From: Peptoniphilus lacrimalis DSM 7455
GTDB lineage: Bacteria > Bacillota > Clostridia > Tissierellales > Peptoniphilaceae
Assembly (NCBI RefSeq): GCF_000378725.1
Contig: NZ_KB900371.1
Coordinates: forward strand, 98,257 to 162,256
DNA length: 64,000 nucleotides
Direction of reading: 5' to 3'
Shown one piece after another: positions 8,483 through 16,863 of this stretch. The notes under the pieces were generated by a model. The model was not told the DNA's origin. It did not search any database and saw only the letters and a list, made by a program, of their open reading frames with translations. How positions within the stretch are numbered: position 1 is the stretch's first letter; the number at the start of each line of letters is the position of its first letter. Both the position numbers and the translations under genes were made by a program.

Positions 8483-10216
8483 CTAAATATTTTCTACAAA
8501 ATTTTTACCAAATAAATCTTCCAGTTTTTTTAAAGTTGTATCGTCAGCTATACTGATTTTTACATCAATATCCATGCCATAACGTTTTTTTAATACACTT
8601 TTAATTATTTCAAGCCTTTTAGGTTCATTTGTCGATTTCAAATGAAATTCATGACCAGGACCATAACAAATATTTAAAGTCCCATTTTCAAAACTTAAAG
8701 GCTTAGCATCATTTAAAAGTCCAACTAAAGGAACTTGATTTACTGCTTTTAAATCATTTAATATTTCATTCCAATCTTTTTTAATATCATTGATTCCTAA
8801 AGATTTTTCAGGTGCTCCATTATCTACAAGCTGATCATCAATGTTTTCTAAAGAATTTTTATGATATTCTTTTTTATCCTCATCAATAGACCTATCATAG
8901 TCTGAATTTTCTTCAGTATTTACTGATATAGGATCACTTTGACTGGATTTTTCTAAAACCTCATTTTCAGACTTCATATCTGAATTTAAATTTATTATAT
9001 CATTTTCATTTGTATTTTCCAAAGATTGCCTATATATATTTTTATTGATTGATGAATCTTTTGTTAGAGAACCTAAAAATTCAAGCTTTTCAACTCTTTT
9101 ACTCAAATTATCTAAATTCATTTGCAAGCTTTTAAAGTTTTTCTTGTTGCAGATTTTAATGGAAGTCATTTCAAGTAAAATTCTCGGATTTTCCGCATAC
9201 TTTAAATTGACCTGCAAATCTTTTAATTCATCAATTATATCAAGAATATTATCTAAATCACAAGTTGCAGCCTGTTCTTTAAAATCTTTTAAATATGTTG
9301 AATATACAAGATTTTCAGGATTTTTTAAAGTCCTAACTAACATTAAATCACGCATATGTTTTAAGAGTTGATTGTTCAAGGATAAAAAATCTTTACCTTG
9401 AATGGCTATATCATCAATTACAGAAATTGCTCTTTCGGCATCTTTGTTTAAATATGCGCTTGTAAGTTCAAATAGGCTTTCTGAAGAAGAAATACCTAAA
9501 ACATCCATAGCTTTTTCTATTGAAATATGGTCGCTATCAAAAGATAAAAGCTGATCTAGAACTGAAAGAGCATCTCTCATTGCCCCGTCAGAAGTTTTTG
9601 CTATAAGAAGATAAACTTCATCGTCTAAAGTTTTTCCTTCCATCTGACTTATATATTTTAATCTCTTAATAATGTTTTCTAAAGAAACCCTTGAAAATTC
9701 GAATTTTTGAGTTCTTGAAAGTATAGTTGCAGGAATTTTTTCTTTTTCTGTTGTAGCTAAAATAAAAATAAGATGACTGGGAGGTTCTTCTAATATCTTT
9801 AAAAGTGCATTAAAGGCACCCTTAGAAAGCATGTGAACTTCATCTATTATATACACCTTATATTTTAAAAAAGTTGGTGGGTAAATTACTTTATCTTTCA
9901 AATCACGAATATCGTCTACCCCGTTATTTGAAGCAGCATCCATCTCTACAACATCAACAGAGGTGTTATTTAAATTAGAAAGACAGGATTTGCATTTGTT
10001 ACATGGATTCCCATCAATCGGATGCTCGCAATTAACAGCCCTAGCAAAAATTTTTGCAGCTGATGTTTTACCAGTTCCTCTGGTTCCTGAAAATAAGTAT
10101 GCGTGAGAAACTTCATTATTTTTTATTTGATTTTTTAAGCTCATGACTAGAGCATCTTGACCTATCATTTGGTTGAAATCCAAAGGTCTATATTTTCTAT
10201 ATAAAGCTTTATACAT
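8483..10216 (-). CDS. dnaX: DNA polymerase III subunit gamma/tau
   Basis: The clamp-loader ATPase, 577 residues. N-terminal AAA+ domain: Walker A GTRGTGKTSAAK (~44-55), a zinc-binding Cys cluster CEHPIDGNPCNKCKSC (~64-79), the DEVHMLS motif near 126, sensor LATTE near 155, and SRTQKFEF carrying the arginine finger region. A hydrophilic, Asp/Glu/Ser-rich linker (~375-470) separates it from the C-terminal tau-like domain. I saw no programmed frameshift site. It starts the operon; the ribosome-binding site is GGTGA. Confidence 0.96.
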   Translation of the reverse strand: MYKALYRKYRPLDFNQMIGQDALVMSLKNQIKNNEVSHAYLFSGTRGTGKTSAAKIFARAVNCEHPIDGNPCNKCKSCLSNLNNTSVDVVEMDAASNNGVDDIRDLKDKVIYPPTFLKYKVYIIDEVHMLSKGAFNALLKILEEPPSHLIFILATTEKEKIPATILSRTQKFEFSRVSLENIIKRLKYISQMEGKTLDDEVYLLIAKTSDGAMRDALSVLDQLLSFDSDHISIEKAMDVLGISSSESLFELTSAYLNKDAERAISVIDDIAIQGKDFLSLNNQLLKHMRDLMLVRTLKNPENLVYSTYLKDFKEQAATCDLDNILDIIDELKDLQVNLKYAENPRILLEMTSIKICNKKNFKSLQMNLDNLSKRVEKLEFLGSLTKDSSINKNIYRQSLENTNENDIINLNSDMKSENEVLEKSSQSDPISVNTEENSDYDRSIDEDKKEYHKNSLENIDDQLVDNGAPEKSLGINDIKKDWNEILNDLKAVNQVPLVGLLNDAKPLSFENGTLNICYGPGHEFHLKSTNEPKRLEIIKSVLKKRYGMDIDVKISIADDTTLKKLEDLFGKNFVENI

Positions 10217-10235
10217 TTTCTTTATTCACCATTTT

Positions 10236-10241
10236 TATTAT
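10236..10241 (-). promoter_or_regulatory. -10 box upstream of dnaX
   Basis: TATAAT on the minus strand lies about 20 bp before the dnaX start, with no convincing -35 at 17 bp. The 139-bp gap to the divergent lipoprotein gene holds no RNA gene that I can recognise. Confidence 0.4.
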
Positions 10242-10355
10242 AGCAAAAATATTGAAAATAATAAATTATCTAATATTTTTAACAGGACTTTCACAACATT
10301 ATCACAAACAATCAATATCATATAGGAACAGATATTATTTAGGAGGAATTAAATT

Positions 10356-10637
10356 ATGAAGAATTTAAAGAAATTAGCTAGTATTGGTATCGCTTCTGTT
10401 CTTATGTTAGGAATGGTTGCTTGCCAAAGCGGAAATAAAACAAATGCAAATAAAGCTCAAGAAAATGCAGTAGAAGCTCAAGAAAATGCTGATAAGAATC
10501 AAGCAGAAGCTAATGCATCTCAAGCTGAAGCTAACAAAGCTAAAAACGACGCTCAAGAAGCTGCTAAAGAAGAAGCTACTAGCAATGCTTCAACTGAAGA
10601 AGCTACAAACAACGCTTCAACTGAAAAAGCTGAATAA
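10356..10637 (+). CDS. Small Ala/Asn/Gln/Glu-rich lipoprotein, unknown function
   Basis: This 93-residue protein has a clear lipoprotein signal peptide, with lipobox GMVAC at Cys23, behind a strong ribosome-binding site (AGGAGG). The mature part is only about 70 residues and contains almost nothing but A, N, Q, E, K, S and T, in near-repeats: QENAVEAQENADKNQAEAN, then two copies of a NASTEEAT/NASTEKAE unit. The spacing of Ala suggests a helix or coiled coil like small Lpp-style lipoproteins, but no family is recognised. It is monocistronic with its own strong terminator, consistent with high expression. Confidence 0.85.
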   Translation: MKNLKKLASIGIASVLMLGMVACQSGNKTNANKAQENAVEAQENADKNQAEANASQAEANKAKNDAQEAAKEEATSNASTEEATNNASTEKAE

Positions 10638-10650
10638 TTTTTTTAAAGTT

Positions 10651-10677
10651 AGGGTCTCTTTTGAGGCCCTTTTTTTA
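10651..10677 (+). terminator. Terminator of the small lipoprotein gene
   Basis: AGGGTCTC, a TTTT loop, GAGGCCCT and then seven T residues make a canonical strong intrinsic terminator, 14 bp after the stop codon. Confidence 0.88.
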
Positions 10678-10763
10678 CATATATTATTATAATAAAACAT
10701 TTTTTAATATTTAATAATTTACATTTATGATATAATAATATTAATTTTGAAAGAAGGTGGCAT

Positions 10764-12359
10764 ATGTTTTGTCCTAATTGTGGAAATATTGTTTCAAAAG
10801 ATGACAATTACTGTACCCTTTGTGGGAAAAAGCTTAAAAATATTAAAATAAGCGTAGAAAATTTAGAAGATACTGTAAATACCAGTAAAACAACTACTAA
10901 AGAATCTACAAAAGATGTTACAAGGATTTTTAATCCACATAAATTAGATGGCATAGATACTACTGATGACATAAAAAATATAATTGCTGCTGTTGATAAA
11001 AAGATTTCTAAAAATATTAGAGATTATGAAAATCGTTCTAACACTTTAGACGATATCCCCAAAGTTAAAGAAACTAAATCGGCTCCAATTATAAAAAAAG
11101 ATTCACCTAAAAAAGATGAAAATTTAAGTAAGAAGACTGATGTTAAAGAATCTGCTCCTCAAAAAAATATAAAATCTGATGAAAATTCTTTTAACGAATT
11201 CAAGATGTCTGAAAAAGAATTAGTTAGAAGAGTTCAAGAAGAACTAAAAAGAAATAATTTTAGCGAAAAAGATTATGAAAATTCTGATGATTCTTTAAAT
11301 GACAAAAAATCTGAGGCTAAAGCTGAAGATAAAAATAAGAAAAAGACATTAAAAGATAAATGGAAAGATTTTATAAATGAAGACGATGATGAATTTTCCA
11401 TCTTCAATGATTTAAAAAAGGATAAATCTTTAAAAACTGCTAAAGAAAGAGATTTTCACCTAACAAATACTGAGGACTATTCTAATAAATCGATTGAACA
11501 AACATTGTCTGTTCCGAAAATTACAACTGAAAATGAAAAATTTTTAGATAAGATTGTCAGTAAAGAAAAAAGAAAAAACAAAGCTGAAAATAAAAAAATA
11601 AATAATTCTTCTAAAGAAAATGATAAAGTTTCTCCAAAGAATCATACAAAAAGTAAATTTTGGAATAATGAAAAAATTAAATCAAATATAAAAGAAGAAA
11701 AAATAAAATTATCTAAACTAAAAGATAATATAGAGGATGATTTTAAGGAAAAACATATAAATAAAATAGAAAATGTCGATACCAATAGCTTTCTATTAAA
11801 TAACTTCAAAAGATTTTCTGTCTTAAATCTAAATTTTTCTGATTTTCTAAAGAATATTAAAAGCAATGAAAGTTTGACATTGCTTGGTCTAGGCATCCTA
11901 TTGATTTTTGTGCCAATGTTTATAGGTCAAGGAAAATTATCTTTTAATCTTATATTTTTCTTACTTTTAAAACTCGTTTTTGACTATATTCAGTTTTCTA
12001 TACCTTTAAAAGTAGCAAAGGAAAAAACCAATCTTACAGAAAGCTCTGATAGGTTTAGAATCAATGTTTTAATAAACTGGTTTTATACGAAAATACTTTT
12101 ATTCATAGGATATATAATAACACCTATGGGTGGATTTTTCCAATTTAACCTTTTAAAAGCTATGACACCAATGCCAATAGCTACAATAATTATAATTCTT
12201 CTATCCCCTATCATAGCCTTGGGATTTTATTATAGGGATTTAGAGAAAAACAAAATTATAGATTTTGTCGGATGGTACTCATCAATGTTTATTTTGTTTG
12301 AACTGATCTTCAAACTATCATGGTTTGGTCTAAACTTTATATTTAATACTTTGTTTTAA
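10764..12359 (+). CDS. Zinc-ribbon protein with long disordered linker and C-terminal membrane domain
   Basis: This 531-residue protein has three distinct parts. Residues 1-25 are a double-CxxC zinc ribbon (FCPNCGN, YCTLCGKK) of the zinc_ribbon_2 type. Residues ~35-340 are extremely rich in K, E, D, N and S with no clear domain and are probably disordered. Residues ~365-531 carry about five hydrophobic helices (LLGLGILLIFVPMFIG, LIFFLLLKLVFDYIQF, and others) resembling a Yip1/DUF-type membrane domain. The ATG has AAGGTGG upstream. Zinc ribbons followed by membrane domains are common in Firmicutes proteins of unknown role; I assign no function. Confidence 0.85.
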   Translation: MFCPNCGNIVSKDDNYCTLCGKKLKNIKISVENLEDTVNTSKTTTKESTKDVTRIFNPHKLDGIDTTDDIKNIIAAVDKKISKNIRDYENRSNTLDDIPKVKETKSAPIIKKDSPKKDENLSKKTDVKESAPQKNIKSDENSFNEFKMSEKELVRRVQEELKRNNFSEKDYENSDDSLNDKKSEAKAEDKNKKKTLKDKWKDFINEDDDEFSIFNDLKKDKSLKTAKERDFHLTNTEDYSNKSIEQTLSVPKITTENEKFLDKIVSKEKRKNKAENKKINNSSKENDKVSPKNHTKSKFWNNEKIKSNIKEEKIKLSKLKDNIEDDFKEKHINKIENVDTNSFLLNNFKRFSVLNLNFSDFLKNIKSNESLTLLGLGILLIFVPMFIGQGKLSFNLIFFLLLKLVFDYIQFSIPLKVAKEKTNLTESSDRFRINVLINWFYTKILLFIGYIITPMGGFFQFNLLKAMTPMPIATIIIILLSPIIALGFYYRDLEKNKIIDFVGWYSSMFILFELIFKLSWFGLNFIFNTLF

Positions 12360-12434
12360 AAAAGCTGCCTTAAGTAAGGTTTTCTAAGTTGGCAAAAAAC
12401 CAACTTAGAAAACTGCTTTAAATGGCAGCTTTTT
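12358..12434. terminator. Long nested hairpin, bidirectional terminator
   Basis: Inner 13-bp perfect arms TTTTCTAAGTTGG (12380-12392) and CCAACTTAGAAAA (12400-12412) sit inside outer arms AAAAGCTGCC and GGCAGCTTTT. A and T runs at the two ends let it terminate both convergent genes. It overlaps the last codons of the minus-strand gene. Confidence 0.8.
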
Positions 12435-13158
12435 CTTTGATAGATTTTCTCCATTTGCTTCCCAATAAATAAATAATATATATGAGTAAATTATAAATAG
12501 CAAAAACAAAAATAGTATAAATTATTTTATTCACTGAATCAAAAAAACCAGTAAATATTGGACTATGAAGTAAATATCCAGCATTTGAACCTGTAGAATA
12601 ACCAAAAATAAGAAAAACTAAAAGATTTATATTTGCAAATTCATACATGAATTTTAACTGTCCCTTTGAAAACTCGTAATTATCCACAAAAATAAATATT
12701 GCAGCGCAAATAATTATCATAAAGTGTTTTGCAAAGAAGCAAAAAACTGTTGCATGAGGAAATTTGTAAGGATAAATATCCGGAGATATTAAAGCCAACA
12801 CTCCACCTATACATCCCCAATAAATATTAACTGTTTTAAAGCTATCTTTTTCGTTAAATAAAAGTGCAAAAAAACCTGCCCATTGTGCAATTCTACAGGT
12901 ATATATTGGAAGCAAATCAGCCCAACTAAAAGGCTCTTTTAGAAAAAAATAATAGTAAATAAATTCTTCAAGAATAACAAAAAATATTAAAAATAATCTC
13001 AAAGCTTTTTTAAAGTTTTCTGAATTTTCAATTATATTGCTATTTTTATATATACCAACCAGTATTAATGCAATAAAAATAATTATCGAGATATGTGCTA
13101 GAGAAAATTTTTCAAAAGGTACATTTTCATTAGTATGTCTAAAAAAATAAGTCAACAA
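12418..13158 (-). CDS. YwaF-like (TIGR02206-type) integral membrane protein
   Basis: This protein of about 246 residues has roughly seven transmembrane helices. It matches the YwaF/TIGR02206 family pattern: an N-terminal cytoplasmic strip with FSLAHISIIIF, then LPIYTCRIAQWAGFFALLF (~85-105) and the polar motif YKFPHATVFCFFAKHFMII (~125-143), which holds conserved His residues. The frame could begin with GTG at 13167. AGGTGA lies on top of that codon, so the TTG at 13158 (five bases after AGGTGA) is the better start. The biochemical role of the family is not known to me. It is monocistronic. Confidence 0.75.
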   Translation of the reverse strand: MLTYFFRHTNENVPFEKFSLAHISIIIFIALILVGIYKNSNIIENSENFKKALRLFLIFFVILEEFIYYYFFLKEPFSWADLLPIYTCRIAQWAGFFALLFNEKDSFKTVNIYWGCIGGVLALISPDIYPYKFPHATVFCFFAKHFMIIICAAIFIFVDNYEFSKGQLKFMYEFANINLLVFLIFGYSTGSNAGYLLHSPIFTGFFDSVNKIIYTIFVFAIYNLLIYIIYLLGSKWRKSIKEKAAI

Positions 13159-13278
13159 ATTTATCACCTACAGTAAAAATATTAACCCCACCATTACATA
13201 AAAGTGGCATAAATTTTATCTAAAAATATTTAATTTATAATCAATAAAACCGCCTATAAGACGGTTTATTAAATTAAT

Positions 13279-14349
13279 TTATTTATGTTCATTTAAAAAA
13301 TCATTGATTTTTGGTGCGACTTCTCTTTGGCTCCTACTGCTAACAAATAAACCAATATGACCTGTATTTACTTCTAAAAGCTCCTTATCTTCAGAAGAAA
13401 CTGCATCCATAATAGGTCTTGTTGCTGCTGGTGGAACCTGATTATCTTTCAAACCTAAAATTGCTAGGAAAGGACACTTGATATTTTTTAAATCTACTTT
13501 TTTCTTCCCATCAAGTGAAAATTCTCCTTTAATTAAAGAATTTTTATGATACATTTCTATTTGAAATTCCTTATAAGCCCTGCCTACTTGATCAGGTGAG
13601 TCAAAAATCCATTGTTCCATCCTTAAAAAGTTGGCAAGTTTTTCTTCATCATCAATATAATCAATAAGACCAACATATTTATCAATCATTAGATCTAAGG
13701 GTTTTAAAAATACAAAACCTGCATTCATAAATTCACCAGGAATATTTCCAAATGTATCTACTAAAACTTCTGGATCCAAATACTTGCCCCATTTAAAAAG
13801 TAAACCATCGTTTGTAGAAAAATCCACAGGTGTAACAAGACTAACTAGATTTTTAATCTTATTTTGATTTAAAGCTGTGTATATATAAGAAAAAGTTCCG
13901 CCCTGGCAAATTCCCATAAGATTAATTTTATTTAATTTATGTCTTTTCCTTATAAGATCAACACAATCATTAATATAACCATTGATATAGTCATCAAGAC
14001 CAATATATCTGTCATCAGCAGTTGGATATCCCCAATCAATTATATATAAATCTTGACCACCTTTTAAGAGATTTCTAATAATAGATTTATCTTCTTGTAA
14101 ATCCATCATATATTGTTTGTTGACAAGTGCATAAACAATCAAAAGTGGTGTCTTGTTTATATTTTCGACTAAGGGTCTATAATGGTATAATTTCATCTTA
14201 TCTTCTTCAAAAATAAGGTCTTTGGGAGTTTCATTAAAACCACTGTAATCAACATTCATAATATTATTTATGCCCTTTAAAAGTTTGTCATATGATTTTA
14301 AAGATTGAGTCAAAGACTTATCAACTTCAATTCCATAAAAATTATCCAA
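13279..14349 (-). CDS. phaC: Class III polyhydroxyalkanoate synthase catalytic subunit PhaC
   Basis: This 356-residue alpha/beta-hydrolase polymerises (R)-3-hydroxyacyl-CoA into PHA. The length fits the short class III PhaC (about 355 residues), not class I or II (about 560-590). The lipase-like box is GICQGG with nucleophile Cys148. The remaining triad residues are visible as Asp302 (LGLKDNQVPP) and His331 (NTGHIGLF), nearly the same positions as in the Allochromatium enzyme (149/302/331). It follows phaE by 11 bp. No phaA, phaB or phasin gene is nearby, so monomer supply must come from elsewhere, for example the butyrate-type pathway. Confidence 0.93.
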   Translation of the reverse strand: MDNFYGIEVDKSLTQSLKSYDKLLKGINNIMNVDYSGFNETPKDLIFEEDKMKLYHYRPLVENINKTPLLIVYALVNKQYMMDLQEDKSIIRNLLKGGQDLYIIDWGYPTADDRYIGLDDYINGYINDCVDLIRKRHKLNKINLMGICQGGTFSYIYTALNQNKIKNLVSLVTPVDFSTNDGLLFKWGKYLDPEVLVDTFGNIPGEFMNAGFVFLKPLDLMIDKYVGLIDYIDDEEKLANFLRMEQWIFDSPDQVGRAYKEFQIEMYHKNSLIKGEFSLDGKKKVDLKNIKCPFLAILGLKDNQVPPAATRPIMDAVSSEDKELLEVNTGHIGLFVSSRSQREVAPKINDFLNEHK

Positions 14350-14360
14350 AGAATACCTCC

Positions 14361-15404
14361 TTAATCCTCAAAATTATCCTTATCTTTTTCCCTAAGCTCT
14401 CTTTTTAAATTACGAATTTCTTTTTTTAAATCATAAACAGACTTGTAAAGAGAATCCATATCTTCATTTGTAGGTATAGGTAAATTCTTAAAAGCATCCA
14501 TTATAAGCTTATCTAAATCTTTTTTCAAAAACATTAATGAATCCACATAATTTCCTAAAAATTTGCTAAATTCGTCTGAATAAAATAATTTGTCAAAATT
14601 TTTAGAAACATTAGACTTCCAAAATTCATAAAATTCTTCAAAAGTCTTGGGTGTATTATCATTTTTAACATTTTCCACAAAAGAATTTACAACATCTTCT
14701 GTTGTATCCATTACAACAGTATTTAATTTTATATTAAGTTCAGCAAAATAAATTATAAATTTTATAAATCTATCAAAAGTTTGCATACGAACCTGATAAG
14801 TGTTTCTATCAATTCCAAATTGCGGTGCATTTAAAAGCTTTTCATAAGTCTTCTTATAATTTTCTTTCCAAATATTGAAAAACTCAAGGAAGCCTTCAGG
14901 GTCTAATAAGGCACCTTTCATGAAACTATCAACTAAATTTTCACTTGCATCCATCCAAGGCCCATAAATTATATTTGCAGTTTCCTTATAAGTATTTGTT
15001 AATTCATAAGCCTGTTTGAAAAGGTCCTGTAAATCTAAGGGTAAAAGAGGAAATATGTGATTATTTATAAATTTAACTTGACTCACTTTGAAGTTTTCTA
15101 AAGCTTCGTCTATAACCTTTTTACTGTCCTTATAATTGTCCAAAAAAGAGTCCTTATATAACTTATAAAGGTCATAATATATCTTTGAAGAATCTTTGAT
15201 TTTATTTATAACTTGGAAAGGACTTCCTGTATAGTTAAAAAAATCCTGATTAATAAAAGAACCCATCATTTTTTCATAGTTAAGAAAAGGATTCATATTC
15301 GAACCAGCGTTTTTTGCAAAATTTTCTGTGAATTTAGACCAGGCATCCATAGATTTCTTTTGCCAATCCATATAATTATCAAAAAATTTAAAATCATTTT
15401 CCAC
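14361..15404 (-). CDS. phaE: Class III PHA synthase subunit PhaE
   Basis: This 347-residue, mostly helical, Lys/Asp/Phe-rich protein starts with GTG, preceded by AGGAGG. It shows the PhaE pattern: DWQKKSMDAWSKFTENFAK at ~13-31, YGPWMDASENLVDSFMKG near 146-163, and a C-terminal coiled-coil KKEIRNLKRELREK. PhaE is the non-catalytic partner that activates PhaC. It is the first gene of a two-gene phaE-phaC operon. Confidence 0.9.
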   Translation of the reverse strand: MENDFKFFDNYMDWQKKSMDAWSKFTENFAKNAGSNMNPFLNYEKMMGSFINQDFFNYTGSPFQVINKIKDSSKIYYDLYKLYKDSFLDNYKDSKKVIDEALENFKVSQVKFINNHIFPLLPLDLQDLFKQAYELTNTYKETANIIYGPWMDASENLVDSFMKGALLDPEGFLEFFNIWKENYKKTYEKLLNAPQFGIDRNTYQVRMQTFDRFIKFIIYFAELNIKLNTVVMDTTEDVVNSFVENVKNDNTPKTFEEFYEFWKSNVSKNFDKLFYSDEFSKFLGNYVDSLMFLKKDLDKLIMDAFKNLPIPTNEDMDSLYKSVYDLKKEIRNLKRELREKDKDNFED

Positions 15405-15429
15405 TAAAACTACCTCCTATCATAATTAC

Positions 15430-15459
15430 ATCATAACATTTTACTTATTACTTATGCAA
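15430..15459 (-). promoter_or_regulatory. Promoter of phaEC
   Basis: On the minus strand, -35 TTGCAT (15454-15459) and -10 TATGAT (15430-15435) are separated by 18 bp, about 20 bp upstream of the AGGAGG site of phaE. The remaining ~110 bp up to the next terminator shows no other signal. Confidence 0.55.
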
Positions 15460-15573
15460 ATATATTAAATATATAAATCGTTAAGTTTTAATTATATTAT
15501 AATGAGTAGCATTAAAATATTTTTTAAATTTGTGAATTATTTAATAAAATTTTTCCAACAAATATATAAAAAA

Positions 15574-15595
15574 GAACTTAGCATATGCTAAGTTC
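15574..15595 (-). terminator. Terminator of the BMP lipoprotein gene
   Basis: A perfect 22-bp palindrome (GAACTTAGCAT and its complement) is followed on the minus strand by TTTTTTATAT. Confidence 0.85.
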
Positions 15596-15609
15596 AAAAA
15601 TCTTTTTAA

Positions 15610-16728
15610 TTAGTTTTGATATTCTTTGTAAGTTTCTTCATTGTAAGGAACTTTAATATCACCTGATATTATTTTTTTAGTTAATTCTGGAATTTTATCT
15701 AAAATTTCTTTCTTAACGTGTTTATCAGAAGTTGGTGCAATACCTACTGCTCCTTCATCTGCAAGGCCTAATTCTATAGTCTTTCCACCTTCAAATTTTC
15801 CTTCTTTCATAGTTTTAATTACATTATAAACTGCAACATCAGCATTTTTCATAGCAGAAGTAAGCACATTATCAGGTCCAACTTCGTATTGGTCTTTATC
15901 AACACCGATAGCCCACATTGTTTTATTGTCTTTACTAGCATCTTTTGCTGCTGCAATAACACCATCTCCAGCTCCTCCAGCTGCGTGGAATACAACATCA
16001 GCTCCGTTTTGATACATTGTAAGAGCTATTGATTTACCTTTTTGTGCATCAGTAAATCCACCAACATATTGGCTCATAACTTCAATTTTTGTTCCTTTTT
16101 CTTTAGCTGCATAATCAACTCCAGCTCTGTAACCATATTCAAAGCCCCAAATAATATTACCTTCTTGACCACCAACAAAACCAACTTTATTAGTTTGGGA
16201 AGTCATACCAGCAATATAACCAACTAAGAAAGATGGTTCTTGTGCTCTAAACATAATTCCTAATAAATTTGATGGAGCTTCTTTTTCTCCGCCATTAGTT
16301 GGGTCAACATCAACAATAGCATAATTAATTTCAGGATAATTTTGAGCAGCTTCTGTTATAGCATCACCCATTTTAAAACCAGCACCAACAATCAAATTTT
16401 TTTCTTGGTCAACAAAAGTTTCAAGGTTAGGTACATAATCAGCAGCTTGTTTAGATTCCAAATAAGAACTTTCAATTCCTAAATCCTTAACAGCTTTATC
16501 AATACCTTCTTTTACACCTTGATTGAATGATTGGTCATTAAGACCACCTTCATCAGTTACGAAACCTACATTGATTTTTTCATCAGTAGATTTTTCTTGA
16601 CTAGCTTCATTAGTGTTAGCATTTTCTTTCTCTGTGTTTTTTGAAGCATTATCTTTGTTTCCTCCACAGGCAGTCATTGCTACAGCTATAAATAATATTA
16701 AAGCTAATAGAGTTTTTTTGATTTTCAT
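15610..16728 (-). CDS. BMP-family substrate-binding lipoprotein
   Basis: This 372-residue extracellular lipoprotein (signal peptide, lipobox MTAC at Cys21) is of the basic membrane protein / PnrA-Med family, periplasmic-binding-protein type I fold. Typical family strings are VGFVTDEGGLNDQSFNQGVKEG (~53), the mid-domain KVGFVGGQEG (~182), GADVVFHAAGGAGDGVI (~237) and IGVDKDQYEVGPDNVLTS (~274). Characterised members bind purine nucleosides for an ABC importer (ATPase plus two permeases). None of those genes is adjacent; the gene has its own terminator. The importer is therefore elsewhere, or this is an additional binding protein for it. Confidence 0.92.
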   Translation of the reverse strand: MKIKKTLLALILFIAVAMTACGGNKDNASKNTEKENANTNEASQEKSTDEKINVGFVTDEGGLNDQSFNQGVKEGIDKAVKDLGIESSYLESKQAADYVPNLETFVDQEKNLIVGAGFKMGDAITEAAQNYPEINYAIVDVDPTNGGEKEAPSNLLGIMFRAQEPSFLVGYIAGMTSQTNKVGFVGGQEGNIIWGFEYGYRAGVDYAAKEKGTKIEVMSQYVGGFTDAQKGKSIALTMYQNGADVVFHAAGGAGDGVIAAAKDASKDNKTMWAIGVDKDQYEVGPDNVLTSAMKNADVAVYNVIKTMKEGKFEGGKTIELGLADEGAVGIAPTSDKHVKKEILDKIPELTKKIISGDIKVPYNEETYKEYQN

Positions 16729-16826
16729 ATATTTCCTCCTAATAATTTTCTCATTAAATTATATAACAATAAATAATTTTTTACAATTTCTATTGTAAAC
16801 GATTTTTATATTTATTTATGCAAAAA

Positions 16827-16846
16827 AATCCGCAAAAATGCGGATT
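16827..16846 (-). terminator. Terminator of the unknown membrane protein gene
   Basis: AATCCGCA and TGCGGATT arms with a four-base loop are followed on the minus strand by TTTTTTTG. Confidence 0.85.
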
Positions 16847-16863
16847 ATAATCATTTTAAAATT

